Assembly: GCA_029256185.1 (NCBI GenBank)
Contig: JAQSYI010000045.1
Location: 1 to 64,000 of the forward strand
Length of the DNA: 64,000 bases
Source of the DNA: Paenibacillaceae bacterium
GTDB lineage: Bacteria; Bacillota; Bacilli; Paenibacillales; NBRC-103111
Direction of reading: 5' to 3'
The position numbers were made by a program, and so were the translations under genes. The first letter of the stretch is position 1. Every line of letters starts with the position of its first letter. Shown in pieces: positions 1-9,056 of this stretch. The notes beneath the pieces were generated by a model that made no database searches, was not told the DNA's origin, and was given only the letters and a program-made list of their open reading frames with translations.

Positions 1-169
1 CCTGAACATCAACGTATTCAAGCGGGAAACACTGATGGATGCCATGGAGCATCCGGAGAAGTATCCGCAGCTGACCATCCGGGTATCCGGCTATGCGGTT
101 AACTTCATCAAGCTGACCCGTGAGCAGCAGCTGGACGTGATCCACCGGACGTTCCACAGTAACTTGTAA
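1..169 (+). CDS. pflB: Formate acetyltransferase (pyruvate formate-lyase), C-terminal end only
   Basis: The reading frame is open from base 2 and stops with TAA at 167-169, giving the last 55 residues. It contains RVSGYAV, the conserved glycyl-radical loop of pyruvate formate-lyase, where the Gly carries the radical in the active enzyme. The enzyme converts pyruvate and CoA to acetyl-CoA and formate under anaerobic conditions in the cytoplasm. The gene for its activating enzyme starts 41 bases downstream on the same strand, which is the usual pflB-pflA order. The bulk of the gene lies outside the window. Confidence 0.93.
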   Translation, partial: LNINVFKRETLMDAMEHPEKYPQLTIRVSGYAVNFIKLTREQQLDVIHRTFHSNL

Positions 170-210
170 ATAACCCACCACCAAAGTGATATTAAAGGAG
201 GCGCATTCTG

Positions 211-978
211 ATGAAGGGAAACGTTCATTCCATCGAAACCTTCGGCACCGTTGACGGTCCGGGCATCCGGTATGTTATTTTCACCCAGGGTTGTCTGCTG
301 AGATGCCTGTACTGCCATAATGCGGACACCTGGGAAATCGGCAAGGGCAAGGTGATGTCGACGGATGAAATCATGGCTGATTTCGAGAGCTATCTTCCCT
401 TCATCGAAGCGTCCGGAGGCGGCATCACAGTGAGCGGCGGCGAACCGCTGCTCCAGCCCGACTTCCTGATCGACCTGTTCCGCAAGTGCAAGGCCCGCGG
501 CATCCATACTACGCTTGATACCTCAGGCGGCTGCTACAGCACGGAAGAGAGCTTCCAGCAGAAGCTCGCTGAGCTGTTCCAATATACGGATCTGGTCCTG
601 CTGGATCTGAAGCATATTGACGATCAGACGCACAAGCGCCTGGTAGGACGCAGCAACCAGAATATTCTGGAGTTCGCCCGCTATCTCTCCGACCATCAAG
701 TGCCTGTCTGGGTCCGCCATGTGCTGGTGCCCGGGTGGACGGACAGCCGGGAGGACCTGGAGAGGCTGGGCGACTTCATCCGCACCTTGAACAATGTGCA
801 GAAGGTGGAGATCCTGCCGTATCACCAGCTTGGAGTTTACAAGTGGAAAGCCTTGGGCTACAAGTATCAGCTGGAGGATGTGAGCCCTCCCACACCGGAG
901 AGCGTGGAGCTTGCCAAGTCCTTGCTCACTGCCGCTAAGCCCCAAGCAACCGCCGCTATCGCTGCAGTTGGAGTATAG
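211..978 (+). CDS. pflA: Pyruvate formate-lyase activating enzyme (radical SAM)
   Basis: 255 residues, close to the usual length of about 245-250. The radical-SAM cluster motif CxxxCxxC is at C28, C32 and C35, and a GGE motif (SGGEP) for SAM binding follows. The N-terminus carries the typical ET(F)GTVDGPGIR segment. The protein uses SAM and a 4Fe-4S cluster to generate the glycyl radical on PflB. The ATG at 211 follows AAAGGAGG at a good distance. It is co-oriented with pflB and probably co-transcribed, and a terminator hairpin follows at 1053. Confidence 0.95.
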   Translation: MKGNVHSIETFGTVDGPGIRYVIFTQGCLLRCLYCHNADTWEIGKGKVMSTDEIMADFESYLPFIEASGGGITVSGGEPLLQPDFLIDLFRKCKARGIHTTLDTSGGCYSTEESFQQKLAELFQYTDLVLLDLKHIDDQTHKRLVGRSNQNILEFARYLSDHQVPVWVRHVLVPGWTDSREDLERLGDFIRTLNNVQKVEILPYHQLGVYKWKALGYKYQLEDVSPPTPESVELAKSLLTAAKPQATAAIAAVGV

Positions 979-1052
979 AAACGCTGTGGTGTCCAGTCCA
1001 CTTTCCCTCTAAAAGAACGTTTGAAGCCAGTTAATGTAAACGATCGTGACAA

Positions 1053-1108
1053 AAAGTCGTTGTTTTTGTTGCTTACGCCAAAAAAAACAACGACTTTCTT
1101 AATTTTTT
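1053..1108. terminator. Bidirectional intrinsic terminator after pflBA
   Basis: A 14-bp perfect inverted repeat, AAAGTCGTTGTTTT (1053-1066) and its complement (1084-1097), is followed on the + strand by a T-rich tail at 1102-1108. The minus strand also shows a T run after the stem. It ends the pfl operon. Confidence 0.8.
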
Positions 1109-1223
1109 CCAATTAAGAATAATAGTCCCTATCCAAATACTGCATCATACTCTGAATATAACCCCCTGCCTCAGCCATAATAATACAGACTATCTCAACA
1201 AACACACAAAGGAGAAGATAAGT

Positions 1224-1883
1224 TTGAAAAACAAATGGTTGCTGGCTTTAACCTTATTGCTCGTCTTTAGCATGACCCAAGCAGTAAGACCCGTGCAAGC
1301 ACAAATCAGCGAGAAGAAGGAATCGGTTTGCTTAAGCCCGAAAATGGTAAAGTTGAAAGGCGACATGGATAAAGTTTGGATCGACCATACCATATGGACG
1401 CGAAACTATATCGTCAGCGCCATCTCAGCCAGCCCGGATCAGGGGGATGTACTAAACCGGCTTTTGAGAAACCAACAGGATATAGGCAATGTATTCAAAC
1501 CTTATTACGGAGAGGCAGCCGGCAACAAGCTCGCGGATCTTTTAACAGAGCATATTCAGATTGCGGGAAAAATTGTAGCAGCTGCCAAAGCGGGCAATCA
1601 GACTGATGTGAAGAACCTACAGACGGAATGGCATAAAAACGCTGACGATATTGCCCGTTTTCTAAGCACACTGAACCCGAACTGGCCGTTTAAAACAGTG
1701 CAAGATATGCTGTATACACATCTTCAGCTAGTTACGGATATCGTGCTCGACTCACTCAAAGGAAACTGGGAAGCTTCTATACTTGCAACCGACAAAAATG
1801 AGACTCACATGATTCATTTAGCAGATACTTTGACAACAGGCATTATCCAACAGTTCCCGGAAAAATTCCAGGGGAACCAATAA
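1224..1883 (+). CDS. Secreted protein of unknown function, helical
   Basis: 219 residues starting with TTG, chosen because AAAGGAGAAG lies just upstream. The first 28 residues form a signal peptide (KNK, a hydrophobic stretch, then cleavage around PVQAQ). The mature part is soluble, mostly amphipathic helix, with a VWIDHTIWTRNYIVSAIS segment near residue 50 and a DIGNVFKPYYGEAAG segment near residue 90, plus a single Cys close to the N-terminus. I recall related short secreted proteins in Bacillus and Paenibacillus carrying doubtful enzyme names, but no catalytic motif is visible here. It stands alone between a terminator and a convergent gene. Confidence 0.75.
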   Translation: MKNKWLLALTLLLVFSMTQAVRPVQAQISEKKESVCLSPKMVKLKGDMDKVWIDHTIWTRNYIVSAISASPDQGDVLNRLLRNQQDIGNVFKPYYGEAAGNKLADLLTEHIQIAGKIVAAAKAGNQTDVKNLQTEWHKNADDIARFLSTLNPNWPFKTVQDMLYTHLQLVTDIVLDSLKGNWEASILATDKNETHMIHLADTLTTGIIQQFPEKFQGNQ

Positions 1884-1928
1884 TCACAACATCTGCCCCC
1901 AACCCGGGATCCAGCTTCAGATCGGTTA

Positions 1929-2021
1929 CTATTCTACATATTTCTTGAATTGCTCCAGCAAGCTGCGGTTATACTCATCCGATCCATCCAGATTGGCGGA
2001 GAGAAAGACAGGCGGTTTCAT
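1929..2021 (-). pseudogene. 30-codon ORF, probably the tail of a lost gene
   Basis: On the minus strand an ATG-initiated ORF of 30 residues ends ...EYNRSLLEQFKKYVE before TAG. It reads like the charged amphipathic C-terminal helix of a larger protein, with a hydrophobic PPVFLSANLDG lead-in, and in-frame stops lie directly upstream. I cannot name the parent family. It could also be a real micro-protein; a weak GTGAGAGGG lies upstream of the ATG. Confidence 0.3.
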
Positions 2022-2077
2022 CCCTCTCACCGATTTTTCTCAGAGAGGTAAGCAGCAACAACATTTCCCATGCATAA

Positions 2078-2110
2078 AACCCGGACGCTGAAGCCTCTCC
2101 CGTCCGGGTT
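2078..2110 (-). terminator. Intrinsic terminator of the pectate-lyase-like gene
   Basis: A 10-bp perfect stem AACCCGGACG (2078-2087) and CGTCCGGGTT (2101-2110) with a 13-nt loop. Read on the minus strand the stem is followed by TTTTATG. It lies 39 bases after the stop of the secreted lyase-like gene. Confidence 0.75.
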
Positions 2111-2148
2111 CTTCGCGCTGCTATTCCTCCGGCACACGGCCTGGAGCA

Positions 2149-5100
2149 TCAGTCCTGCACAATCAGCACTCTGCCGCTGTCCAGATCAAGCGGATCAATA
2201 ACCAGCGGCTCCTCCACCCCTGCGAAAGTATTGTCGTGGAGCAGAACGCCATTAATCCGTCCCTCCACAACAATTCCCCTGGCCGAGCCTTCGATCCGAT
2301 TGCCTTCAACAATCGCATCCTTCAGACCATCCGGATAATTGCCTCCGGCAAGATGAATGTAGGTTGAATCCTTGACCCTGTTGCGTCTGATCAGCGTCCC
2401 CATATTCAGCGTGCTGCTGCCCTGGGAGGTGGCGCGTATAAAAGAAGCCCCCGACCAGTTGTCATTTATTCCATACCAATGAAAATAATTGCCGTCTACA
2501 ACTTCATTGTCCACGATATCCACGTACCAATCCGGCTGATAACCTCCGTATACCAGTCCCCAAGCGTGGATTCCGGCGCCTCTTGTCATCTTGTTGCCGC
2601 TCATCACCATATTGATCGCCGTTCCGTAGAACTGGAAAGCCCCCGTATCGGTAAATTCATTGTCCACATAATAACCGTTGCGGTGCAGCCCCGTAACCGT
2701 CAGGACAGAGGAGGCATCGGGATTGACTGCGAAGGGACTGTCCACCACAATCGTATCCTTGGTATGGCTGACAATCGTCCGGTATTGTCCCGCTCCCTTC
2801 CCCGTAAGAATGAACACCCCGGCTCCTTTCCATGTGTTGGGCGTCCAATTGACCCCGCTGCCTGCGTCAGGCAAAGTTATGGCTGTACCCGACACGCTTG
2901 CGGCCGGGCCGAAATATACGCCTCCGCCCCCGTCTGTGGTAGCTGGCTCCCGGTCATTGCCGAACATCCGCTCAAAGGTGTTCCGGGCAAAATAGTAGTT
3001 CTCCGTAGAGTGGTAGCCCAGATTATTGACGCCGCCGCCGGAGGCCTTCATAGCCGCTCCGATGATCTTGTTGTCCTCAAACAGGAAATTTCTGGACCCC
3101 CCAATGGAATACCAGCCGGTATATCCTGTGTAAAGGGTGTTGCCCTTCACCATGCCCCCGTTGACAGCGGAGAAGCGGATCGGACAATCTGCCCCGTACA
3201 GATCGCTGTCCATGATCCGCACATTCTCCCCGCCCACGCGGATGACATAAATTTCACCCTTCTGGTCGATTTCATCGGAAACATCCTTTACAAAGGAGGA
3301 GGTCACATGCCCCGCCAGCGGGATTGCCCGGACCCGTATCCTCTCAATGGAGATATGGCCGGATTCCGGTCCTGAATCATCGGAAACGATCATGCTCCCG
3401 GCTCTCGAAGCATAGATGCTTATATCCTCAACGGCAAAATGATGGGTGCCCAGCATCAGGGCATCGGGCAGTCCGTTCATATCCCACAGGAAAGGCGACC
3501 AGAAAATCTGGGTCCGCTCCCTCGATTCCCCCCGGACAACCGTGTAGGGCGGGATCTTCAGGGTATTGGTCAGATGATATCTCCCGCCGGGAAAATAAAT
3601 AATCCCGCCGCCGTGTTGCCTCGCGGCATCCAGAGCATCCAGTACGGCAGCCGTATCGTTGTGCACACCGTCGCCTGCGGCCCCGAAATCCTTCACATTA
3701 AAAACCGCGGCAGGCCATTGGGCCGCGGGCTCAATGACGACGGAAACAGGCGGACTCCAGGCTGTGTCACCGCCATAGCCATTGTGCAGATAAACCTTGT
3801 ATTCCCCTGCCGCCATGGTTCCCGGCAATGCCGCCTCCACGGAATAGCCATCGAACACCGTCTGCGGCAGGAGGCGGATCAGGGAATGATCCTGCACCGA
3901 TTCCAGCACGATCTGCGTGCTCCCTCCCTCTGTGGCCAAGTTCTTGCCGTTTATCCGGAGGAAGCCTCCCGGAGCGGCCTTGACTCCCTGATCCCCCTGG
4001 ACCCATTGGACCTCGGGGGCATTAAGATAGAAGGCCGTTACCTCGCGGTCCGAAGCGGCCAGCCTCACGGCATAGACTCCCCGCTGCTCCGCTCCGGGAA
4101 TGAAGAACTTCAGCGACTGCTTGGTCTGCTGCGCAATATTGACCGTTGTTCCGGCTCCCCCCCATACCGGGCCGACAGCGCGCGGGCTGTCATAGACTGC
4201 CTCCAGCACCCCGGGCTTGGGCTGCCGGACATAGAGCGGCTCCTTCCCGTCCACATTGCCGTCATTTAGCCGGATATAGCGGATTTCCGTTGCCAGATCC
4301 AGGTATTCCCCCTTCACCAGCACCGCGTCCCCCGGCAGAACAGAAGCTGTAGAGGTATAGAACAGCACCGGAGCCGGCAGATTAGCCAGCACCACGGACA
4401 GGCTGGCGGGCTCCTCCAGATTGCCGGCGCGGTCAAGGGAACGGTATTGAAGCTGGTAGGCACCCTCCCGGATCAGGGAGACGGGCTTAACGTAATCCTG
4501 CCAGGTAACGCCGTTGTCCAGACTGATGAGGGTTTGAGCCACACCCGCATAATAATCGTATGCCGACAGGGTAACCGTAACACCGGATTGATAGAAGCCT
4601 CCCGCATCTTCTCCCTCGACGGCAGCGGAGGTATGGGGCGGAGTGGTGTCCGTGATACTGTATTCCCTGTTGAACCGGAACCAGTCCAGATTGCCATAGC
4701 CATAGCCCGTGCCGATAAAAACCAGGAAAAGATCATGGACTCCCCCAACGCTGTCCACCATGACGGCCTGCTCCGTGTAGCTGCTGTAGCCCCCCGTGGA
4801 TTGAAGAGTCAGTGCGCCAATGGCCGGACCGTTCAAGGCGTCCAGGCGAATCTCCATTTTGCGTCCTTCGGAGCCTGCGGGAACAGCTATCCGGAATATG
4901 GCATCCTTGGCGCCGTAGACGCCAAAATCCACTTGGCGGTACTGCACCCAGCTTCCCCCGTTCAGATTGGCGATTGAATTGCCGCTGCTGCTGATCGTGG
5001 AAGAGGCGTCGTTATAGGCCTCGGCTTCGAGCCCGGCATAAGCGTCCTTGCCCTCTGTGAACTGCAGCCAGTCCAGATTGCCGTAGCCGTAGCCGCTGCC

Positions 5101-5553
5101 GGCACAGACCAGATAGACGTCGTGTATCCCGCTTACGCTTTTCACGGCGGCAGCCTGCTCTCCGTACAGGTTAAAACCGCCTGTGGATTGGGTGACCAGC
5201 GTCCCGATCAACGTCCCGTTCAACGCATCCAGCCGGATTTCGATGCTGCGGCCCGCCGCTGCGGCAGGAACGCCCATATTGAGCGTCACCTTCTTGGCCC
5301 CGTCATTGCCGAAATCCACCTGACTGTAGCGCACCCAGCCGCCGCTGTTCAAATTCCCGATATTCGTACCGTTGTTGGTCACCGCCGCCGCTGCGGCCGT
5401 ATAGCTCTCCGCCTCAATCCGGCCAAATGCGCTTACGCCTCCCGCTTGCCCGTTGGCATACGAGGTCCTGCCCGACAGATTGGGAGACAGAAGACAAATC
5501 AGCACGGCCAGAGCAAGCAGGCCGGCAATCATTTTTGAATATTTGCGGGTCAT
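2149..5553 (-). CDS. Secreted multidomain pectate-lyase-like beta-helix protein with two CBM6 modules
   Basis: 1134 residues. The signal peptide spans about residues 1-34. Two tandem CBM6-type carbohydrate-binding modules follow (about 44-168 and 174-294); both open with (I/L)EAE(S/A)Y and end YGYGNLDW(L/F)(Q/R)F. Next come an OmpL47/bacterial Ig-like module (about 302-390) and TIG/Ig-like stretches (about 395-610). A Pectate_lyase_3 segment starting VKDFGAAGDGVHNDTAA near residue 620 continues as a parallel beta-helix to the C-terminus. This fold is used by polysaccharide lyases and glycosidases outside the cell; the exact bond cleaved cannot be read from sequence. It lies 30 bases downstream of a co-directional secreted lectin-like gene and is probably co-transcribed with it. 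Confidence 0.85.
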   Translation of the reverse strand: MTRKYSKMIAGLLALAVLICLLSPNLSGRTSYANGQAGGVSAFGRIEAESYTAAAAAVTNNGTNIGNLNSGGWVRYSQVDFGNDGAKKVTLNMGVPAAAAGRSIEIRLDALNGTLIGTLVTQSTGGFNLYGEQAAAVKSVSGIHDVYLVCAGSGYGYGNLDWLQFTEGKDAYAGLEAEAYNDASSTISSSGNSIANLNGGSWVQYRQVDFGVYGAKDAIFRIAVPAGSEGRKMEIRLDALNGPAIGALTLQSTGGYSSYTEQAVMVDSVGGVHDLFLVFIGTGYGYGNLDWFRFNREYSITDTTPPHTSAAVEGEDAGGFYQSGVTVTLSAYDYYAGVAQTLISLDNGVTWQDYVKPVSLIREGAYQLQYRSLDRAGNLEEPASLSVVLANLPAPVLFYTSTASVLPGDAVLVKGEYLDLATEIRYIRLNDGNVDGKEPLYVRQPKPGVLEAVYDSPRAVGPVWGGAGTTVNIAQQTKQSLKFFIPGAEQRGVYAVRLAASDREVTAFYLNAPEVQWVQGDQGVKAAPGGFLRINGKNLATEGGSTQIVLESVQDHSLIRLLPQTVFDGYSVEAALPGTMAAGEYKVYLHNGYGGDTAWSPPVSVVIEPAAQWPAAVFNVKDFGAAGDGVHNDTAAVLDALDAARQHGGGIIYFPGGRYHLTNTLKIPPYTVVRGESRERTQIFWSPFLWDMNGLPDALMLGTHHFAVEDISIYASRAGSMIVSDDSGPESGHISIERIRVRAIPLAGHVTSSFVKDVSDEIDQKGEIYVIRVGGENVRIMDSDLYGADCPIRFSAVNGGMVKGNTLYTGYTGWYSIGGSRNFLFEDNKIIGAAMKASGGGVNNLGYHSTENYYFARNTFERMFGNDREPATTDGGGGVYFGPAASVSGTAITLPDAGSGVNWTPNTWKGAGVFILTGKGAGQYRTIVSHTKDTIVVDSPFAVNPDASSVLTVTGLHRNGYYVDNEFTDTGAFQFYGTAINMVMSGNKMTRGAGIHAWGLVYGGYQPDWYVDIVDNEVVDGNYFHWYGINDNWSGASFIRATSQGSSTLNMGTLIRRNRVKDSTYIHLAGGNYPDGLKDAIVEGNRIEGSARGIVVEGRINGVLLHDNTFAGVEEPLVIDPLDLDSGRVLIVQD

Positions 5554-5583
5554 AAGAGTAGTCCCCTTTCTTTATAAATGTCA

Positions 5584-6954
5584 TTATTGCCCGGATCCGG
5601 GTGCCGGTTTATCGAAATTTCCCCCTACTGTATTGTCATAATCCCCGCCCAACGGGTCCTCCAGCTTGGTCACAGTGATATTGTCCAGGTACACCAGACT
5701 TTGCTCCGTACGGATGCCGATGCTGCCCTTCAAATTGGGGAGGAATGTGTCCTGATGCCTGATCTTCAGCACTCCGTCCAGATACACCTCAATGTGGTTG
5801 TCCAGCACCCTTACCTTGATCCTGCGCTTCACCCCGTCCAAGTAATTGCCGATGTTCAGCGTCTTCAGGCTGGACGGAACGCCGGAGGTGTTGGCCAGCG
5901 CCTTTTGCAGCGTCAGATTGGTGCCCCCGGTAAAGCCCGCCGCATAGTAAAAATTACCGTACATTCGGGTATCCCTCGCCCGGACCAACAGCTGCGCCGT
6001 GTTGCTGCCCGTGCTGGCCGGATCGAAGGTCACATCCATTTCCGCTTCATAATCCGTCCATTCCTTGCTGCCGGCGAATACCACACTGTTGATTCTTTTT
6101 CTGAGCCAGCTCCGGTTGCCGCCTCCCTGCTCCACGATATTGGCGAATTTCACCCCCCGCCAGACCGGATTATTGACGGCCTCCGGCAGATTGGTCACAG
6201 ATCCGTCCTCAAACCGCTCTCTCAGCAGAAGATTGTCCGCAACCGGCTCGGGATCGGCATAATTTCCATCAGGCGGGATATAGGTGCTGGTATTTTCCAC
6301 GGCCACATTGGAGAATAAGGCAGTAACCGGAGCTGTGGCTACGGAGAATGCCCCTATCCCCGCCCTCAGGGAAGTCCCCATATCCAAAACAATATATTTC
6401 ACCAGCACCCATTCCCCATTGCTTTTGTAATAAGCGGTAAAAATATCTCCCTGCCGCTCCAGCTTCAAATCGGCGGGAAAGGAAAGAGTGGGGCCGGCTG
6501 CATAGCTGGTGCTTCCCTGGGGAGCCGTTCTGTAGGTAAACCGGGTTTTGCCGTCGGGCAGCAGGCGCCACATCACATTGGGAGAGCCTGCACTTTCATC
6601 CTGGCGCAGCATAAGCCCGGCAGAGGCATTGGCATTGGTATAGCCCGCGATGGAATCAACGGCCGCCGAGATGGATACGGTGCTGCATTCATCATAAGGA
6701 AATTCCAAATATTGGGATACATAAGCAAATTCATCCGCGCTCCCCCAGACATTGGCCCCACTGGTTGTCAGGGTAAAGCTGCCGTTGCCGTAGGAGACAT
6801 TCCCCTGAGCCCCTCCATAGAAGGACGCTGTCCAGGGCGCAGGCGCAGGGCTTGCGTGGGAGGTTGCCCCGCTGCCGCCTAATGCCAGGACAGCGGCGGT
6901 AAAGAGAAGCAGGAACAACCGGTTTCTGGGACACAAGCGTTTGCTGATCATCAT
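5584..6954 (-). CDS. Secreted two-module concanavalin-like sugar-binding protein
   Basis: 456 residues from the ATG at 6954, chosen because GGGGAG lies 6 bases upstream; an in-frame codon at 6990 has no ribosome binding site. A signal peptide covers about the first 36 residues. Two beta-sandwich modules follow: an N-terminal one of DUF1349/LamG-like look (LMLRQDESAG..., ending ALFSNVAVENTS) and a C-terminal one like the DUF1080/GH16-related fold (LLVRARD, IEVYLDGVLKIRHQD, GSIGIRTEQSLVYLDNITV). Such modules bind or sometimes cleave glycans. It ends in a short polar tail with no anchor motif. First gene of a two-gene unit with the CBM6/lyase-like gene; a cre-like site lies 40 bases upstream. 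Confidence 0.72.
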   Translation of the reverse strand: MMISKRLCPRNRLFLLLFTAAVLALGGSGATSHASPAPAPWTASFYGGAQGNVSYGNGSFTLTTSGANVWGSADEFAYVSQYLEFPYDECSTVSISAAVDSIAGYTNANASAGLMLRQDESAGSPNVMWRLLPDGKTRFTYRTAPQGSTSYAAGPTLSFPADLKLERQGDIFTAYYKSNGEWVLVKYIVLDMGTSLRAGIGAFSVATAPVTALFSNVAVENTSTYIPPDGNYADPEPVADNLLLRERFEDGSVTNLPEAVNNPVWRGVKFANIVEQGGGNRSWLRKRINSVVFAGSKEWTDYEAEMDVTFDPASTGSNTAQLLVRARDTRMYGNFYYAAGFTGGTNLTLQKALANTSGVPSSLKTLNIGNYLDGVKRRIKVRVLDNHIEVYLDGVLKIRHQDTFLPNLKGSIGIRTEQSLVYLDNITVTKLEDPLGGDYDNTVGGNFDKPAPGSGQ

Positions 6955-6993
6955 TTTGCACTCCCCGTCGTTTATTTTTATCAAAACCAATAT

Positions 6994-7007
6994 TGTAAGC
7001 CCTTACA
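6994..7007 (-). promoter_or_regulatory. cre-like palindrome (possible CcpA site) before the secreted-protein operon
   Basis: TGTAAGCCCTTACA is a palindrome that departs from the cre consensus TGWAARCGYTWNCW at one central base. A TACAAT (-10-like, minus strand) overlaps its edge. Placement 40-53 bases before the start codon fits carbon catabolite repression. Inferred from consensus only. Confidence 0.45.
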
Positions 7008-7099
7008 AAAAAAGATTCATAGGCGGCTTTCTGCCGCAGAGATGACAGTCCCTCTCCGCCTGCCGCAAATGCTTCAGCAGAGTGAGACAGTCATTCCTG

Positions 7100-8137
7100 T
7101 CAAGGAGCCGTTAAGTGCCCCAGCCGGACAACCTGGCCAGTGCGCTGGGATTCAAAGGCGGCCAGAATAACCTCCAGGGAGCGCAGCCCCTCCTCTCCTG
7201 TAACAAGGGGCTCCCGGCGGTGCCTGATGCAATCAATGAAAGCATCGATGACATGGCTTTTCACCTGTTTAGCATTGGTAGCAACCGCTCCAACCCTGTA
7301 GCGCTCCATGGAGCCGTCCTTCAGCTCCACAATCACCCGGTCCTCCGGGCTCGTGCCCAGCTTCATCACTCCGTTCTCACACCAGAGAATCGTGCTGTTG
7401 TCCTCCCCCTTGTAGTACGTCCAACTGCCAACCAATGTACCGATTGCACCGCTTGCCATCCGCAGCACGCAAGTGGCATTATCATCCACATCCGTATTTT
7501 TGTGCAGCGTACTGATGAAGGACGCCACTTCCATAACCTCGTCTTGCAGCAGATGGCGAATTAGATCCGATTTGTGCACTCCCAGGTCTCCCATTGCCCC
7601 CAGCACCGCCTCCTGCTTGCGGAAAAACCAGCTATCCCGCCCGTCCACACTCCAGTTCTCCGGTCCACCGTGTCCGAAAGAGGTGCGGAAGGTCAACACC
7701 CGGCCCAGCCGACCCGAGTCGAGAATTTCCTTGGCCTTCACATGTGCCGCCATATAGCGCTGGTTGTGGGCCACCATCAAATACACTCCATTGTCACGGG
7801 CTGCCTGGATCATGGCCTGACCCTCGTCATAAGCCACTGCCATGGGCTTCTCCACCAGCACATGGGCCCCTGCCTTGGCAGCGGCAATGGCTGCCGGAGC
7901 ATGCAGATAATTGGGAGTGCATACGCTGACAGCATCCACCCTTGTCTCCCTCAGCATCGTCTCATAGCTTGCATAGGCTTTGGCCTGATGCTTCTGCGCA
8001 TACGCCTCGGCCCGCTCCAGCACCGGATCGGCGAAGGCAACCATCTCCACATGCTCATTTTCCTCATACTCCGGAATATGACGGCGCTGCGCAATAGCTC
8101 CGCAGCCCACTACGGCAACACGTATTTTCTTCGTCAT
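7100..8137 (-). CDS. Gfo/Idh/MocA-family NAD(P)-dependent sugar dehydrogenase
   Basis: 345 residues. The start is the ATG at 8137, preceded by GGGGAGAG at proper distance and two bases after the stop of the upstream isomerase gene, so the two are translationally linked. The N-terminal Rossmann motif VAVVGCGAIAQRRHIP binds the dinucleotide, and the EKPMA motif near residue 95 carries the Lys conserved in this family. The C-terminal alpha/beta domain includes GDLGVHKSDLIRHL, holding the usual catalytic His region. Members oxidise or reduce inositols, aldoses and uronic-acid derivatives; the substrate here is unknown. Neighbours point to catabolism of an uncommon sugar. Confidence 0.88.
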   Translation of the reverse strand: MTKKIRVAVVGCGAIAQRRHIPEYEENEHVEMVAFADPVLERAEAYAQKHQAKAYASYETMLRETRVDAVSVCTPNYLHAPAAIAAAKAGAHVLVEKPMAVAYDEGQAMIQAARDNGVYLMVAHNQRYMAAHVKAKEILDSGRLGRVLTFRTSFGHGGPENWSVDGRDSWFFRKQEAVLGAMGDLGVHKSDLIRHLLQDEVMEVASFISTLHKNTDVDDNATCVLRMASGAIGTLVGSWTYYKGEDNSTILWCENGVMKLGTSPEDRVIVELKDGSMERYRVGAVATNAKQVKSHVIDAFIDCIRHRREPLVTGEEGLRSLEVILAAFESQRTGQVVRLGHLTAP

Positions 8138-8139
8138 TC

Positions 8140-8940
8140 TCATCTCTCCCCAATCCTGTTGTATTCCAAAAATTCCGATCCATGATCCAGCAGCCATTGA
8201 AGACTGGAGCCTGCACATGGCAGAGACGGCCCGTAGCAGCGGTCCTGCTCCACAATTACCCATCGCGCCCCTGCCTCCCGGGAAGCCCGCAGTATCTCCT
8301 GAAGCGGCAATACGCCTTGCCCCACCACTGTGGTACGCAGCTTGCCCTCCTCATCCGTACCCTCATAATCCTTAAGATGCACCAAAGGCAGGCGGCCGGT
8401 GTACCGGGATATGCAGGCTGCAACATCCCGGCCGACATAGTGAACCCACCCTGTGTCCATCTCCATCTGCAGCAGTGACGCAAGCACTGTATCATACAAA
8501 GCATCGAACACCTGTTGACCGTCTACCGTATGCTTGAACTCGAAGGCATGGTTGTGATAGCAGAAGGTCAGACCCTCTCCGGCGCAAATCCGGCCCACCT
8601 CATTGAACTCCGCAAACTGCTTCCTCCAATCCTCCTCTGACTGAAATTCCAGTGCATTCAGACAGGGACAGACCAGATACTGTGCTCGGATTGTCTGCAG
8701 ATAAGTGATTTCCTCCCTCAGGTGATGACGAATGCGGGCAATATTCACGTGAGAGCCTGCTGCCTCCAAACCCAGCTCATCCAGCAGTCCCTTCAATTCC
8801 TGCGCAGCCATTCCGCCGTATCCGGCAAACTCAACCCCCTCATAGCCCATCGCCGCAACCTTCCTCAGAGTTCCGGCAAAATCTCCGGCAAGCTCATCGC
8901 GCACGGTGTACAGTTGCAGCCCTATTCTCATCTTGCCCAT
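8140..8940 (-). CDS. Sugar phosphate isomerase/epimerase, xylose-isomerase-like TIM barrel
   Basis: 266 residues, full length for the AP_endonuc_2/IolE-IolI-like family. It opens with RIGLQLYTVRDEL and carries the metal-site segments GYEGVEFAG, FCYHNHAFEF (near 140), MEMDTGWVHYVG (near 180) and a late VIVEQD Glu. These provide the Glu, Asp and His ligands of a divalent metal centre used for isomerisation or epimerisation. It sits directly upstream of the Gfo/Idh gene with a 2-base gap and is divergent from an AraC regulator. The pairing is common in pathways that convert rare sugars released from polysaccharides. Confidence 0.87.
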   Translation of the reverse strand: MGKMRIGLQLYTVRDELAGDFAGTLRKVAAMGYEGVEFAGYGGMAAQELKGLLDELGLEAAGSHVNIARIRHHLREEITYLQTIRAQYLVCPCLNALEFQSEEDWRKQFAEFNEVGRICAGEGLTFCYHNHAFEFKHTVDGQQVFDALYDTVLASLLQMEMDTGWVHYVGRDVAACISRYTGRLPLVHLKDYEGTDEEGKLRTTVVGQGVLPLQEILRASREAGARWVIVEQDRCYGPSLPCAGSSLQWLLDHGSEFLEYNRIGER

Positions 8941-9056
8941 TGACCTTCCTCACTCCCTCTCCTAAAATTTTCATTTTCATTATAATCAACAGCAACTATA
9001 ATGACTATAAGCGATGCAGGAGCAACCTGAACAATCTGGCTATAAGGAGGTTTGAA

